From: an uncultured Kushneria sp.
GTDB lineage: Bacteria; Pseudomonadota; Gammaproteobacteria; Pseudomonadales; Halomonadaceae
NCBI RefSeq assembly: GCF_947497025.1
Contig: NZ_CANMFC010000001.1
Coordinates: forward strand, 310,001-374,000
Length of the DNA: 64,000 nucleotides
Reading direction: 5' to 3'
Under the pieces are notes generated by a model. It saw only the letters and a program-made list of their open reading frames with translations. It searched no databases and was not told the DNA's origin. Below, one piece after another: positions 52,390-61,482 of this stretch (position 1 is its first letter; each line of letters starts with the position of its first letter). The position numbers and the translations under genes are program-made.

Positions 52390-53457
52390 ATGCGCTGGTA
52401 TCCCCTGAAGCTGACGTCCTTTTATGCGCCCCATGTCTTTGGGGGACGGCAGATAGAGCAGGTGCTGGGCCGTCAGGGGCTGCCGGAGGGCCGGGTTGCT
52501 GAAAGCTGGGAAAGCAGCGATATCGAGGGCAAGGGCGCGCGGGTCACCAACGGTGAACTGGCCGGACAGTCCCTGCACGCCCTGGTCGAGCAGTACCCCG
52601 AGGCACTGGTAGGCGAGGACTTTGACGGGCCGCATTTCCCGGTACTGGCCAAGTTCATTGATGCCACCGGCATGCTGCCGGTTCATCTGCACGCCAACGG
52701 TCCCACTGCCCGGCGCAAGGGCACCTGGTCACACGGCAAGACCGAGGCCTGGCACATCCTGCATGCCGCACCGGGTGCCACGCTGCTGGCCGGCGTCAAG
52801 GAGGGTGTGGATCGTGACACGCTGCGCACGGCACTCCTGGAAGATCGCTTTGATGACGTGATGCATCGCATCGAGATTCGTCCCGGCGATACGCTTTACG
52901 TGCAGGCAGGGCTTTTGCACAGCTTTGGCCCGGAGACGTTGCTCTATGAAGTGCAGCAGCAGGCCGATCATCAGCAGCACGCCATGTCCTGGCAGATGGA
53001 AGATGGCAGCGAGATCAGCCATGCGCAGCGCCAGGCCAATATCGAGGCCCTGCTCGAGGAGATCGATCTCTCACTGCAGACCACCCCTTCAACGCCTCTG
53101 AGCGTACATGAAGCCGCCGGGGTGGAGCGGCGTTTTTGCTGCGCGGGTCCCTTCTTTGCACTCGAGCGCGTGTTGATCGATACCGTCTATATCCGGTCGA
53201 TTGATCGCGCCACGCTGGTGTCCAATTTAGGCGCCCCCTTTACCCTGCATGCCAATGGTGAGGCCGTCCTCCTTGAGCGCGGCGAGTCCGTGCTGTTGCC
53301 GGCGGCGCTGGGCGAGGCCACACTTGAAGGTCGCGCCGATGTCCTGATGAGTTACGTCCCCGATCTTCAGGCACTGAAGGCTCTGCTTGAGGACGCGGGA
53401 GCGACGGCCGATGAGCTTGAGCGCCTTGGTGATATCGACGGAACCGAACCGCTTTGA
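52390..53457 (+). CDS. manA: Class I mannose-6-phosphate isomerase
   Basis: This 355-residue cupin-fold enzyme interconverts mannose-6-phosphate and fructose-6-phosphate. Zn-site segments include LPVHLHANGP and KTEAWHIL (His and Glu ligands) and YVQAGLLHSFGPETLLYEVQQ (His and Glu). The start ATG 52390 follows AGGAGAGTGGC; the in-frame extension to 52189 lies inside sitD. It supplies sugar phosphates for glycan synthesis, and sits 40 bases after sitD. The shared operon may be accidental. Confidence 0.87.
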   Translation: MRWYPLKLTSFYAPHVFGGRQIEQVLGRQGLPEGRVAESWESSDIEGKGARVTNGELAGQSLHALVEQYPEALVGEDFDGPHFPVLAKFIDATGMLPVHLHANGPTARRKGTWSHGKTEAWHILHAAPGATLLAGVKEGVDRDTLRTALLEDRFDDVMHRIEIRPGDTLYVQAGLLHSFGPETLLYEVQQQADHQQHAMSWQMEDGSEISHAQRQANIEALLEEIDLSLQTTPSTPLSVHEAAGVERRFCCAGPFFALERVLIDTVYIRSIDRATLVSNLGAPFTLHANGEAVLLERGESVLLPAALGEATLEGRADVLMSYVPDLQALKALLEDAGATADELERLGDIDGTEPL

Positions 53458-53889
53458 CCGGTAGCAAGAGGAGCATTCGATTGTCCAAAAAGAGACCGGG
53501 ATTGCTCACCAATATGCCGCAAACAGCGTTTCTTTTGCCTGGATTTTTAATCCAGATCAACTTGTTTACAAAGATTACAAAATTGGTAACAGCGCCCTTA
53601 AAAGGGCTTTGACGCTGCTCTCGGTTCACGCTATATCTGGCTCATGGTTCCGACATGGTCGTGATGCTCGGGCACCATTTTTCTGATGGATTTATCAGGT
53701 AGCGGTGGTGCCGGATGCACAGCCGACCATAAGCGATCGTTTGTCGACAGGGAATGTCGATAGAGACGATGTCTGTACAGCGTCCGTGTGGTGCCGTCCA
53801 AAAGCGTCGGCGCTCTACAGGTCTGTCGACTGTACCGCTTAATGGCTCGAGACATTTCGGCGTCAGCGCACTTCGCGAGGAGGTCGCGC
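53458..53889. other. 432-bp intergenic region upstream of glgA
   Basis: It holds a perfect 7-bp hairpin, CTGGATT with AATCCAG, at 53539-53555 and a short hairpin GCCCTT/AAGGGC followed by TTT at 53594-53610. The latter may end the manA transcript. Between them is an A/T-rich tract with repeats of TTACAAA. The rest probably holds the glgA operon promoter; no gene is evident. Confidence 0.5.
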
Positions 53890-55488
53890 ATGTCTCATTC
53901 AGCCGTTGATGCCACTTTGGCACACGCCACTCACGCTACAAAAACGACAACATCCATTACACCTGTATCTGACACCCTCGCACGTCATAGTATTTCTGCC
54001 GGGCAGAGCGAGCCGGCTGATCCTGTTTTATTCGTGACCTCGGAGCTTGCCGATTTCGTCAAGGTTGGCGGGCTCGGCGATGTCTCGGCCGCCCTGCCGC
54101 GCGCGTTGCTCAATCATTACGATGTGCGTGTTTTGATGCCGGCCTATCGCGAAGTCCTTGAAAGCATCTGGCCAATTCATGTTGTTGAATATCTGCCCGG
54201 GCTTGCTGATATTCCCGGCTGTGATCTGGGGCGTATCGAGCTACCTGAAGGGTTGACCGTCTATGTGCTGATCTGCCCCGAGCTTTATGACCGTCCCGGC
54301 AGCCCCTATCTGGATGAAAGCGGGCAGGAGTGGGAAGACAACGCCCTCCGCTTTGCGCGTCTGTCGCTGGCGGCGGCACAGATGGCGATGGATACTTCCG
54401 AAACCCGCTTCGAGGATCAGGGCTGGCACCCTGATCTTTTGCATCTGCATGACTGGCAGACCGGTCTGGCTGCGGGTTACCTGCGCTGGAACGGCGATAA
54501 TACGCCCTGCGTCTATACCATTCATAATCTGGCCTATCAGGGGCTTTACGGTCCGGAATATCTGTCCCGACTGGGCGTTCCCGAGAGCGCCTTCACCCCG
54601 CAGGGGCTCGAGTTTTATGACCGGCTTTCCTTCATGAAGGCCGGCATCATCTACAGCAATCACATTACGACGGTCAGTGAGACCTACGCCCGGGAAATCA
54701 CCACGCCGGCCTTTGGCTGCGGGCTGGAAGGGCTTTTGTCGGACTGTGCCCGCGACAAACGGCTCAGCGGTATCGCCAACGGCATCGATGACAGCTGGGA
54801 TCCACAGACGGATGCCTATCTGGCCTGCGCCTTTGCCACCAATGACTGGGCCGGCAAGCGCGCCAACACCGATCATGTCCGTCGCATGTTCCGGCTGGCC
54901 GTCAGTCATGGACCGCTGTTTGCCGTGGTCTCCCGGCTGGTGCATCAAAAGGGGCTGGACCTCACCATTGCGGCGGCTGAATCGATCGTGCGCGCCGGTG
55001 GTCAGCTGGTCGTGATCGGCTGCGGTGAGCCGGGCATCGAAAACGCCCTGCGCAATCTTGAAGCGCGCTTTCCGGGGGCCATCGGCGTTCACATCGGCTT
55101 CAGCGAGCGCGAAGCGCGCTGCATCTTTGCCGGCAGCGATTTTCTGTTGATGCCGTCGCGCTTTGAGCCCTGTGGCCTGTCGCAGATGTATGCCCAGCGC
55201 TTCGGTTCACTGCCCATTGCCCACCGCACCGGTGGACTGGCCGATACGATCGAGGATGGCATCACCGGATTCCTGTTTGATGAGCTCTCGCAGCAGGATT
55301 TCCAGAAAGCCATTGAGCGCGCCTTTCGGATTTTCGGCTGCACCGAGCTTTTCTACGCCATGCGCCGTGCCGCCATGGCGATCCACTACCAGTGGCGACT
55401 GTCCGTCACCCCCTATCGACGCCTCTATCATCAGCTGATGGTTCCTGCAGGGGTAACGGCCCATTCGTTAAGACATGTGAGCATATAA
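53890..55488 (+). CDS. glgA: Glycogen synthase
   Basis: This 532-residue enzyme adds glucose from ADP-glucose (or another NDP-glucose) to glycogen. The catalytic KVGGLGDVSAALPRAL motif follows an N-terminal extension of about 55 residues rich in Thr, Ser and His that is not part of the usual domain. Further family motifs are HLHDWQTGLAAGYLRW, YTIHNLAYQG, GIANGIDDSWDP, RLVHQKGLDL and PSRFEPCGLSQMYAQRFG. ATG 53890 is chosen because GAGGAGG precedes it at correct distance; the frame reaches back to 53788. It is first in glgA-glgB-treZ-malQ-treY, with the glgB ATG overlapping its stop. Confidence 0.92.
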   Translation: MSHSAVDATLAHATHATKTTTSITPVSDTLARHSISAGQSEPADPVLFVTSELADFVKVGGLGDVSAALPRALLNHYDVRVLMPAYREVLESIWPIHVVEYLPGLADIPGCDLGRIELPEGLTVYVLICPELYDRPGSPYLDESGQEWEDNALRFARLSLAAAQMAMDTSETRFEDQGWHPDLLHLHDWQTGLAAGYLRWNGDNTPCVYTIHNLAYQGLYGPEYLSRLGVPESAFTPQGLEFYDRLSFMKAGIIYSNHITTVSETYAREITTPAFGCGLEGLLSDCARDKRLSGIANGIDDSWDPQTDAYLACAFATNDWAGKRANTDHVRRMFRLAVSHGPLFAVVSRLVHQKGLDLTIAAAESIVRAGGQLVVIGCGEPGIENALRNLEARFPGAIGVHIGFSEREARCIFAGSDFLLMPSRFEPCGLSQMYAQRFGSLPIAHRTGGLADTIEDGITGFLFDELSQQDFQKAIERAFRIFGCTELFYAMRRAAMAIHYQWRLSVTPYRRLYHQLMVPAGVTAHSLRHVSI

Positions 55489-57692
55489 TGGCAACAGCAT
55501 TTTCCAGCGCTTGCCAGGGCGAGCGTGACGCCCTGTCGCGCCTTGCGCAGGCACGACACGATGAGCCGTTTCGCTGGCTGGGCCCGCATGAGCAGGGCGA
55601 TCAAACGCTGGTTCGCCTGCTGTTGCCGGGTGCCGAAGCCGTAGAGCTGATTGATGCCGCGCATCAGTTACTGGCTGTGGCCGAGCCCCTGGAGGGTGGT
55701 CTCTATCGAGCGCACCTGCCACTGGCGTCGCGCTATCGCCTTCGCATTACCTGGCCCGAAGGCGTTATCCAGATTACGGAAGATGCCTACCGGTTTGCGC
55801 CGCTGCCGGGAGAGCTGGATCTTCATCTTTTCAGTGAAGGACGTCACCGTGAGCTGGCCCGTGTATTCGGCGCCTGCCCGACGGCAATTGATGGGGTCGA
55901 TGGCGTGCGGTTTACGCTCTGGGCGCCCAACGCACAGCGGGTGTCGGTCGTGGGCGACTTCAACGTCTGGGACGGGCGCCGGCACGCCATGCAGCGCCAC
56001 GATAGCAGTGGCATATGGGCCATCTTTGTGCCGCACCTCAGGGCTGGCGAGCGCTATCGCTTTGAACTTGTCGATCGCGACGGACAGCTTCGCCACAAGG
56101 TGGATCCGCTGGCGCGTCGGACGGAGGCAGCAATACCGGATGTCTCCGTGGTGGCCGGCAATCGTCCCTTCAACTGGCACGACCATGCCTGGCTCAGGCG
56201 CCGCGATGCCAGCAATATTCGCACGGCGCCGCTGTCCATCTATGAGCTTCATGTGCTCTCCTGGCAGCACGATCATGACGGCAATACGCTGGAGTGGGAC
56301 GCCCTGGCCTCCCGGCTGATTCCCTGGGTGGCCGATATGGGCTTTACCCATATCGAACTGATGCCCATCAATGAGCATCCCTTTGTAGGCTCCTGGGGCT
56401 ATCAGCCCATCGGCCTGTTTGCGCCCACCTCCCGCATGGGTTCGCCCGAAGCCTTTGCCCGTTTCGTCAATGCCTGCCATGGCGCCGGCATTGGCGTCAT
56501 TCTGGACTGGGTGCCGGCGCATTTTCCGGCCGATGAGCACGGGCTGGCGCGCTTTGATGGTACCTCGCTCTATGAGCATCACGACCCGCGTGAAGGTTTT
56601 CATCCCGAGTGGAACACGTTGATCTATAACGTGGGGCGTAATGAGGTCCGGGGGTTTCTGATTGCCAGCGCGCTGGAGTGGCTCGAGCACTTCCATATCG
56701 ACGGGCTTCGCGTGGACGCTGTGGCCTCGATGCTCTATCGGGACTACAGCCGCCCCGATGATGACTGGCTGCCCAATATCCACGGCGGGCGCGAGAATCT
56801 GGAAGTTGTCGACTTCCTGCGCGAGCTCAATGCCACGGTTGCCGAGCGCTGCCCGGGGGTCATGATGATCGCCGAGGAGTCTACCGCCTGGCCGGGCGTC
56901 ACGGCGCCGATCGCCACAGGTGGCCTCGGGTTTACCTTCAAGTGGAACATGGGCTGGATGCACGACACGCTGTCCTACATGTCCCGCGATCCGCTCTATC
57001 GTGCCTGGCACCATAATGACCTGACCTTTGGGCTGCAGTATGCCTTCACCGAGCATTTCGTGCTGCCGCTTTCCCATGACGAGGTGGTGCACGGCAAGGG
57101 GTCACTGCTGTCCAGAATGCCCGGTGATGAAGCGCAAAAGCTGGCCGGGCTGCGGGCCTATCTGGCGTTCATGTGGGCTCATCCCGGCAAGAAGCTTCTG
57201 TTCATGGGGACCGAACTGGGGCAGTGGCGCGAGTGGGATCATGACCGCGAGCTGGACTGGGAGCGTCTGGATGAGGCCGGCCCTCGCGGACTGTCTCGCG
57301 CCATTGCCGATCTCAATCGGATCTATGTCGAGGACCCGGCGATGCACGTTTGCGACGGTGAGTCGGCTGGTTTTTCCTGGGTGGTCGGCGATGACAGCAC
57401 CAATAGCGTGATTGCCTTTTTACGCCATGCCGAGACCGGCAAGGCGCCCCTGCTGGTGGTCTGCAACCTGACCCCGGTGGTTCACCATCACTACCGCATC
57501 GGTGTGCCGGTCATGAGTGTCTGGCGCGAGATATTTAATAGCGACAGTGTGTTCTACGCTGGAAGTAACCAGGGCAACGGGAGTGCCTTGCATGCACACC
57601 CCGACCCCAGCCATGGCCATCCTGCGTCACTGCTTTTGACGCTTCCACCATTAAGTACGCTTTATCTGCGTCAGGGAGACTGGCCAACATGA
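55488..57692 (+). CDS. glgB: 1,4-alpha-glucan branching enzyme
   Basis: This 734-residue GH13 enzyme makes alpha-1,6 branches in glycogen. It has an N-terminal CBM48 region (about residues 110-215), then the GH13 motifs: DWVPAHFP, HIDGLRVDAVASML (nucleophile Asp about residue 412), IAEEST (acid Glu about 465) and LPLSHDEVVHGK. The start ATG 55488 shares its first base with the glgA stop (TAATG). Its length is normal for the long GlgB group. Confidence 0.94.
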   Translation: MATAFSSACQGERDALSRLAQARHDEPFRWLGPHEQGDQTLVRLLLPGAEAVELIDAAHQLLAVAEPLEGGLYRAHLPLASRYRLRITWPEGVIQITEDAYRFAPLPGELDLHLFSEGRHRELARVFGACPTAIDGVDGVRFTLWAPNAQRVSVVGDFNVWDGRRHAMQRHDSSGIWAIFVPHLRAGERYRFELVDRDGQLRHKVDPLARRTEAAIPDVSVVAGNRPFNWHDHAWLRRRDASNIRTAPLSIYELHVLSWQHDHDGNTLEWDALASRLIPWVADMGFTHIELMPINEHPFVGSWGYQPIGLFAPTSRMGSPEAFARFVNACHGAGIGVILDWVPAHFPADEHGLARFDGTSLYEHHDPREGFHPEWNTLIYNVGRNEVRGFLIASALEWLEHFHIDGLRVDAVASMLYRDYSRPDDDWLPNIHGGRENLEVVDFLRELNATVAERCPGVMMIAEESTAWPGVTAPIATGGLGFTFKWNMGWMHDTLSYMSRDPLYRAWHHNDLTFGLQYAFTEHFVLPLSHDEVVHGKGSLLSRMPGDEAQKLAGLRAYLAFMWAHPGKKLLFMGTELGQWREWDHDRELDWERLDEAGPRGLSRAIADLNRIYVEDPAMHVCDGESAGFSWVVGDDSTNSVIAFLRHAETGKAPLLVVCNLTPVVHHHYRIGVPVMSVWREIFNSDSVFYAGSNQGNGSALHAHPDPSHGHPASLLLTLPPLSTLYLRQGDWPT

Positions 57693-59485
57693 GTGCTTCC
57701 GTATCCGAATCCACTGGTGATCGGTTTTCTTATCGCTGCCATTACGGTGCCATCGTACTGGACGATCACCGCACTCGCTTTACCCTCTGGGCACCCGATG
57801 CCGAGGCAGTCAGGCTGGAGCTGTCACGCACGCCCGGCGGTGAACCCGAAGTTCTCTCCATGGATAAGGGGCAGAACGGCCATTTTACGCTTGAGCTCGA
57901 GTGCCCACCGGGGGCGCACTATCGCTATCGCATCAGCGATGATCTGGTCGTGCCTGACCCGGCGGCACGTGCCCAGCATGAAGACATCACCGGGCCCAGT
58001 GTGGTCATTGACCCCCAGGGCCATGGCTGGAAAAACAGTCACTGGCAGGGACGGCCCTGGCATGAAACCGTCATTCTGGAAGTGCATGTCGGTGTGCTGG
58101 GCGGATTTGATGGCGTTCGAAAGCGTCTGCAGGACTGGGCCGGCATGGGCATTACCGCCATCGAGCTGATGCCCGTCAACGAATTCCCCGGGGCACGCAA
58201 CTGGGGCTATGACGGGGTGTTGCCCTACGCCGTCGAAGCTTCCTACGGCACGCCGGACCAGCTCAAGGCCATGATTGATGAGGCTCATGGCCTGGGCCTG
58301 ATGGTCTTTCTGGATGTGGTCTATAACCACTTCGGCCCGGACGGGAACTATCTGCCGCACTACGCCGGCGATTTCTTTACCGGTGAGCGAACGCCTTGGG
58401 GCGATGAGATCGATTTCGAACGCCCTCAGGTCCGGGACTTCTTCATTGATAACGCTCTGATGTGGGTTGAGGAATACCGCTTCGACGGCCTGCGCTTTGA
58501 TGCCGTCCATGCCATCAATAATGACGGCTTCCTGCGCGAAATGAGCGAGCGGATCAAAGCGCAGGTCAACGACACGCGTCATATCCATCTGATGCTTGAA
58601 AACGAGCGCAACAGCGCCTCACTGCTGGAAAGCACCTACACCGCACAGTGGAACGATGACATCCACAACGTGCTCCATGCCCTGCTGACCGGTGAGCATG
58701 AGGGGTACTACGCCGACTACTGCGATCATGCTACCGACAAGCTGGCCAGTGCCCTTCACGGCGGCTTTATCTTTCAGGGCCAGAACGACCGTCGCGGCCA
58801 TGCACGTGGCGAGCCCAGTGGCCACCTGCCGACCACGGCCTTTATCGCCTTTTTGCAAAATCATGATCAGGTGGGCAATCGGGCGATGGGCGAGCGCCTC
58901 ATTTCGCTGGTCGACCAAAAGCGTCTTGAGGCGGCCACGGCCCTGCTGCTGCTGTGCCCGATGATCCCGATGCTGTTCATGGGGGAGGAGCTGGGCGAGC
59001 GCAATCCGTTTCTCTTTTTTACCGATCACCGCGATGAGCTGGCCGACGCCGTGCGTGAAGGCCGCCGCAGCGAATTTGCCGACTTCTCGCACTTCAAGGA
59101 CGAAAAGACCCGCGCGCAGATTCCCGACCCCAATGCGGTATCGACATTCGAGCAGTCCTGCCTGAAAAGTGAGTCAATGGATGACCCTGAAGCCGCCATG
59201 TGGCGTACCCGTTACATGACGCTGCTGGATATTCGCCACGCTGAAATCATTCCGCGCCTGCCCGGTACACGTCCCATGGGCGCCGTGCCGCTGGGCGAGG
59301 GCGCGATCCTTGCACACTGGCGCATGGGCGATGGCACCGTGCTGGCCATTGCGGTCAATCTGGGCAAGCAGCGCGTCAGTATCGACGCTCCGGAAGGGCA
59401 GCGACTCTATGAACTTGGCGAATCGGACGATGCCACCACGCTGGCACCGGGGGCAATTCGCGCCTGTCTGAGCAGCCATTTATGA
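57689..59485 (+). CDS. treZ: Malto-oligosyltrehalose trehalohydrolase
   Basis: This 598-residue GH13 enzyme releases trehalose from maltooligosyltrehalose. It contains GARNWGYDGVLPYAVEASYG, LDVVYNHFGPDGNYLPHYA, YRFDGLRFDAVHAI (Asp), MLENERNS (Glu) and LQNHDQVGNRAMGERL, matching TreZ. The ATG overlaps the glgB stop (ATGA). It works with TreY, which is encoded two genes downstream. Confidence 0.93.
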   Translation: MSASVSESTGDRFSYRCHYGAIVLDDHRTRFTLWAPDAEAVRLELSRTPGGEPEVLSMDKGQNGHFTLELECPPGAHYRYRISDDLVVPDPAARAQHEDITGPSVVIDPQGHGWKNSHWQGRPWHETVILEVHVGVLGGFDGVRKRLQDWAGMGITAIELMPVNEFPGARNWGYDGVLPYAVEASYGTPDQLKAMIDEAHGLGLMVFLDVVYNHFGPDGNYLPHYAGDFFTGERTPWGDEIDFERPQVRDFFIDNALMWVEEYRFDGLRFDAVHAINNDGFLREMSERIKAQVNDTRHIHLMLENERNSASLLESTYTAQWNDDIHNVLHALLTGEHEGYYADYCDHATDKLASALHGGFIFQGQNDRRGHARGEPSGHLPTTAFIAFLQNHDQVGNRAMGERLISLVDQKRLEAATALLLLCPMIPMLFMGEELGERNPFLFFTDHRDELADAVREGRRSEFADFSHFKDEKTRAQIPDPNAVSTFEQSCLKSESMDDPEAAMWRTRYMTLLDIRHAEIIPRLPGTRPMGAVPLGEGAILAHWRMGDGTVLAIAVNLGKQRVSIDAPEGQRLYELGESDDATTLAPGAIRACLSSHL

Positions 59486-61482
59486 ACCATGTACTGAAGT
59501 CACTGGCCGAAGCCGCCGGCATCGTGATCGTCTGGCAGGACAGCCAGGACCGTCCACAACAGCTGGATGAGGCCACCATCAAGGGGGTGCTGGAAGGGCT
59601 TGGCTACGCCACTGAATCGCCCGCCGACATCAAGGCGAGCCTGGCCGCCATCGAGCGCCTGCATTCACCGGCCACCGTGGCCGACTGGCCGCCGCTGATC
59701 GTCGGCGAGATCGAGCAGGGCATCGAGCTGCCCGGCACGGTGCCGGCCGGCACCGATTACACCCTCATCGATGAACAGGGGAGGAGCCTGAGCGGGCAGG
59801 TCGATGCCCAGGGCAGGCTGGAAGCCATCACCGAGCCCGGCTATTACCAGCTGCAGATCGAGGGGCAAAGGCGACGTCTGGCGGTCGCGCCGCATCGCTG
59901 TATGGACGTGGCCACGCTGGCCGGAGACGACTCGCCCTCGATGGCAGGCCTTGGCGTGCAGCTCTACGGCCTGCGCCGCCAGGGGGATGCGGGCATCGGT
60001 GACTGTGAAGCGCTGGGGCGTCTTGCCGAGCGCGCCGGACAGGAAGGCCTCGATGCGCTGGCGATCAGCCCGGTGCATGCGCTGTTCCCGCATCAGCCCG
60101 AGCGCTTTTCACCTTATTCACCTTCAACGCGACTGGCCTACAACCCGCTTTACAGTGCTCTGAGCCATCCGGCGGACGACCGTACGGTCGATGACAGTGA
60201 CGATGCGGCACTGGTGGATTACGAGCGCGTTAGCCGGAGGCGCTGGCAGGCGCTCGAGCACGATTTCGCGGCGCTGTCCGAGGCCGATCGCCAGGCCCTG
60301 AACGCTTTTCGCAGGGAGAGCGGTGAGACACTTGAAAACCACTGTCGCTTTGAGGCCATCAGCGAAGCGCTGGGGCCCATGCACGAGTGGCCGGGTGATA
60401 TGCAGGATGTCAAAAGCGAGGCGGTCGCGAATTTCAGTCAGGAACATGGCGAGCGCGTGGCTTTTTATGCCTTTGCGCAGTGGCAGATTGCCCTTGAACT
60501 GGCCTCCGTACAGCAGCGCGCCATCGGCGCCGGCCAGCGCATCGGACTGATCGCCGATATCGCGGTGGGCGTGGACCCCCACGGCAGCCAGGCCTGGAGT
60601 CGCCCGGAAGAGATGCTGGGCGGGCTTCGTATCGGTTCACCGCCGGATGATTTCAACGCCAACGGTCAGGAGTGGGGCGTCACGGGTTTCTCGCCACAGG
60701 GGCTGATCGAGTATGGCTTCGATGGCTTTATCGCCACCCTCAGGGCCTGCCTACACGGCGCCGGTGGCCTGCGTATCGATCACATCATGGGACTTTCCCG
60801 CCTGTGGCTGATTCCCGAAGGCGCCCCGCCCACCGAAGGGGCCTATGTTCGCTATCCCGAGCAGTCGCTGCTGCGTCTGATTGCGCTGGAATCATGGCGC
60901 CATCGCGCCGTGATCATCGGCGAGGATCTGGGCACCGTGGAGCCCGCCTTTCGTGAACGGCTGGAGCAGTTCGGGATTCTGGGCATGGGCGTGCTGTGGT
61001 TCGAGCGTGAGGAAACGACCTTCACACCTGCCAGGGACTATCCGGCGCGGGCCGTGGCGATGACCAGCACTCACGACCTGCCCACGGTGGCCGGCTGGCG
61101 GCTTGGGCGCGATCTGGACTGGCGTATCGAGCTCGACATGCTGGGTGAGGGGGAGACGCCCGACCAGCAGCGCGAGATGCGACAGCAGGACATCGTCGCG
61201 CTGGCCGAGACCTTCGGGATCAAGCCGGATGCCGACCGCGATACCTGGCTTGAAGCCGCGGCGCGCCATATCGGGGCGACGCCTTCGCCACTGGTGCTGC
61301 TGCAGCTCGAGGATCTGCTGGGGCTTGAAGAGCAGCCCAATCTGCCGGGCACACTTGATGAACACCCCAACTGGCGCCGTCGTTTGCCTTTGGCGGTTGA
61401 CGAGATGTTTGAAACCTCCGGCGTCATGGCGAGACTCCGGGCAATGACCACCGCACGCGCAGGAGCAGGGCCGCATGAGTGA
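59482..61482 (+). CDS. malQ: 4-alpha-glucanotransferase (amylomaltase)
   Basis: This 666-residue GH77 enzyme rearranges maltodextrins. It shows FSPYSPSTRLAYNPLYSAL, GLRIDHIMGLSRLW (Asp), IIGEDLGTVEPAFRE (Glu) and TSTHDLPTVAGWR. The long N-terminal region (residues 1-150), with LLxxLGY-like sequence, fits the bacterial MalQ group. It overlaps treZ by four bases (ATGA). It would lengthen short maltooligosaccharides into TreY substrates. Confidence 0.94.
   Translation: MNHVLKSLAEAAGIVIVWQDSQDRPQQLDEATIKGVLEGLGYATESPADIKASLAAIERLHSPATVADWPPLIVGEIEQGIELPGTVPAGTDYTLIDEQGRSLSGQVDAQGRLEAITEPGYYQLQIEGQRRRLAVAPHRCMDVATLAGDDSPSMAGLGVQLYGLRRQGDAGIGDCEALGRLAERAGQEGLDALAISPVHALFPHQPERFSPYSPSTRLAYNPLYSALSHPADDRTVDDSDDAALVDYERVSRRRWQALEHDFAALSEADRQALNAFRRESGETLENHCRFEAISEALGPMHEWPGDMQDVKSEAVANFSQEHGERVAFYAFAQWQIALELASVQQRAIGAGQRIGLIADIAVGVDPHGSQAWSRPEEMLGGLRIGSPPDDFNANGQEWGVTGFSPQGLIEYGFDGFIATLRACLHGAGGLRIDHIMGLSRLWLIPEGAPPTEGAYVRYPEQSLLRLIALESWRHRAVIIGEDLGTVEPAFRERLEQFGILGMGVLWFEREETTFTPARDYPARAVAMTSTHDLPTVAGWRLGRDLDWRIELDMLGEGETPDQQREMRQQDIVALAETFGIKPDADRDTWLEAAARHIGATPSPLVLLQLEDLLGLEEQPNLPGTLDEHPNWRRRLPLAVDEMFETSGVMARLRAMTTARAGAGPHE

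Noticed and set aside
55668-57092. A 474-codon minus-strand frame opposite glgB
   Set aside because: It is a shadow of the GH13 gene; no family resemblance and no ribosome-binding site.
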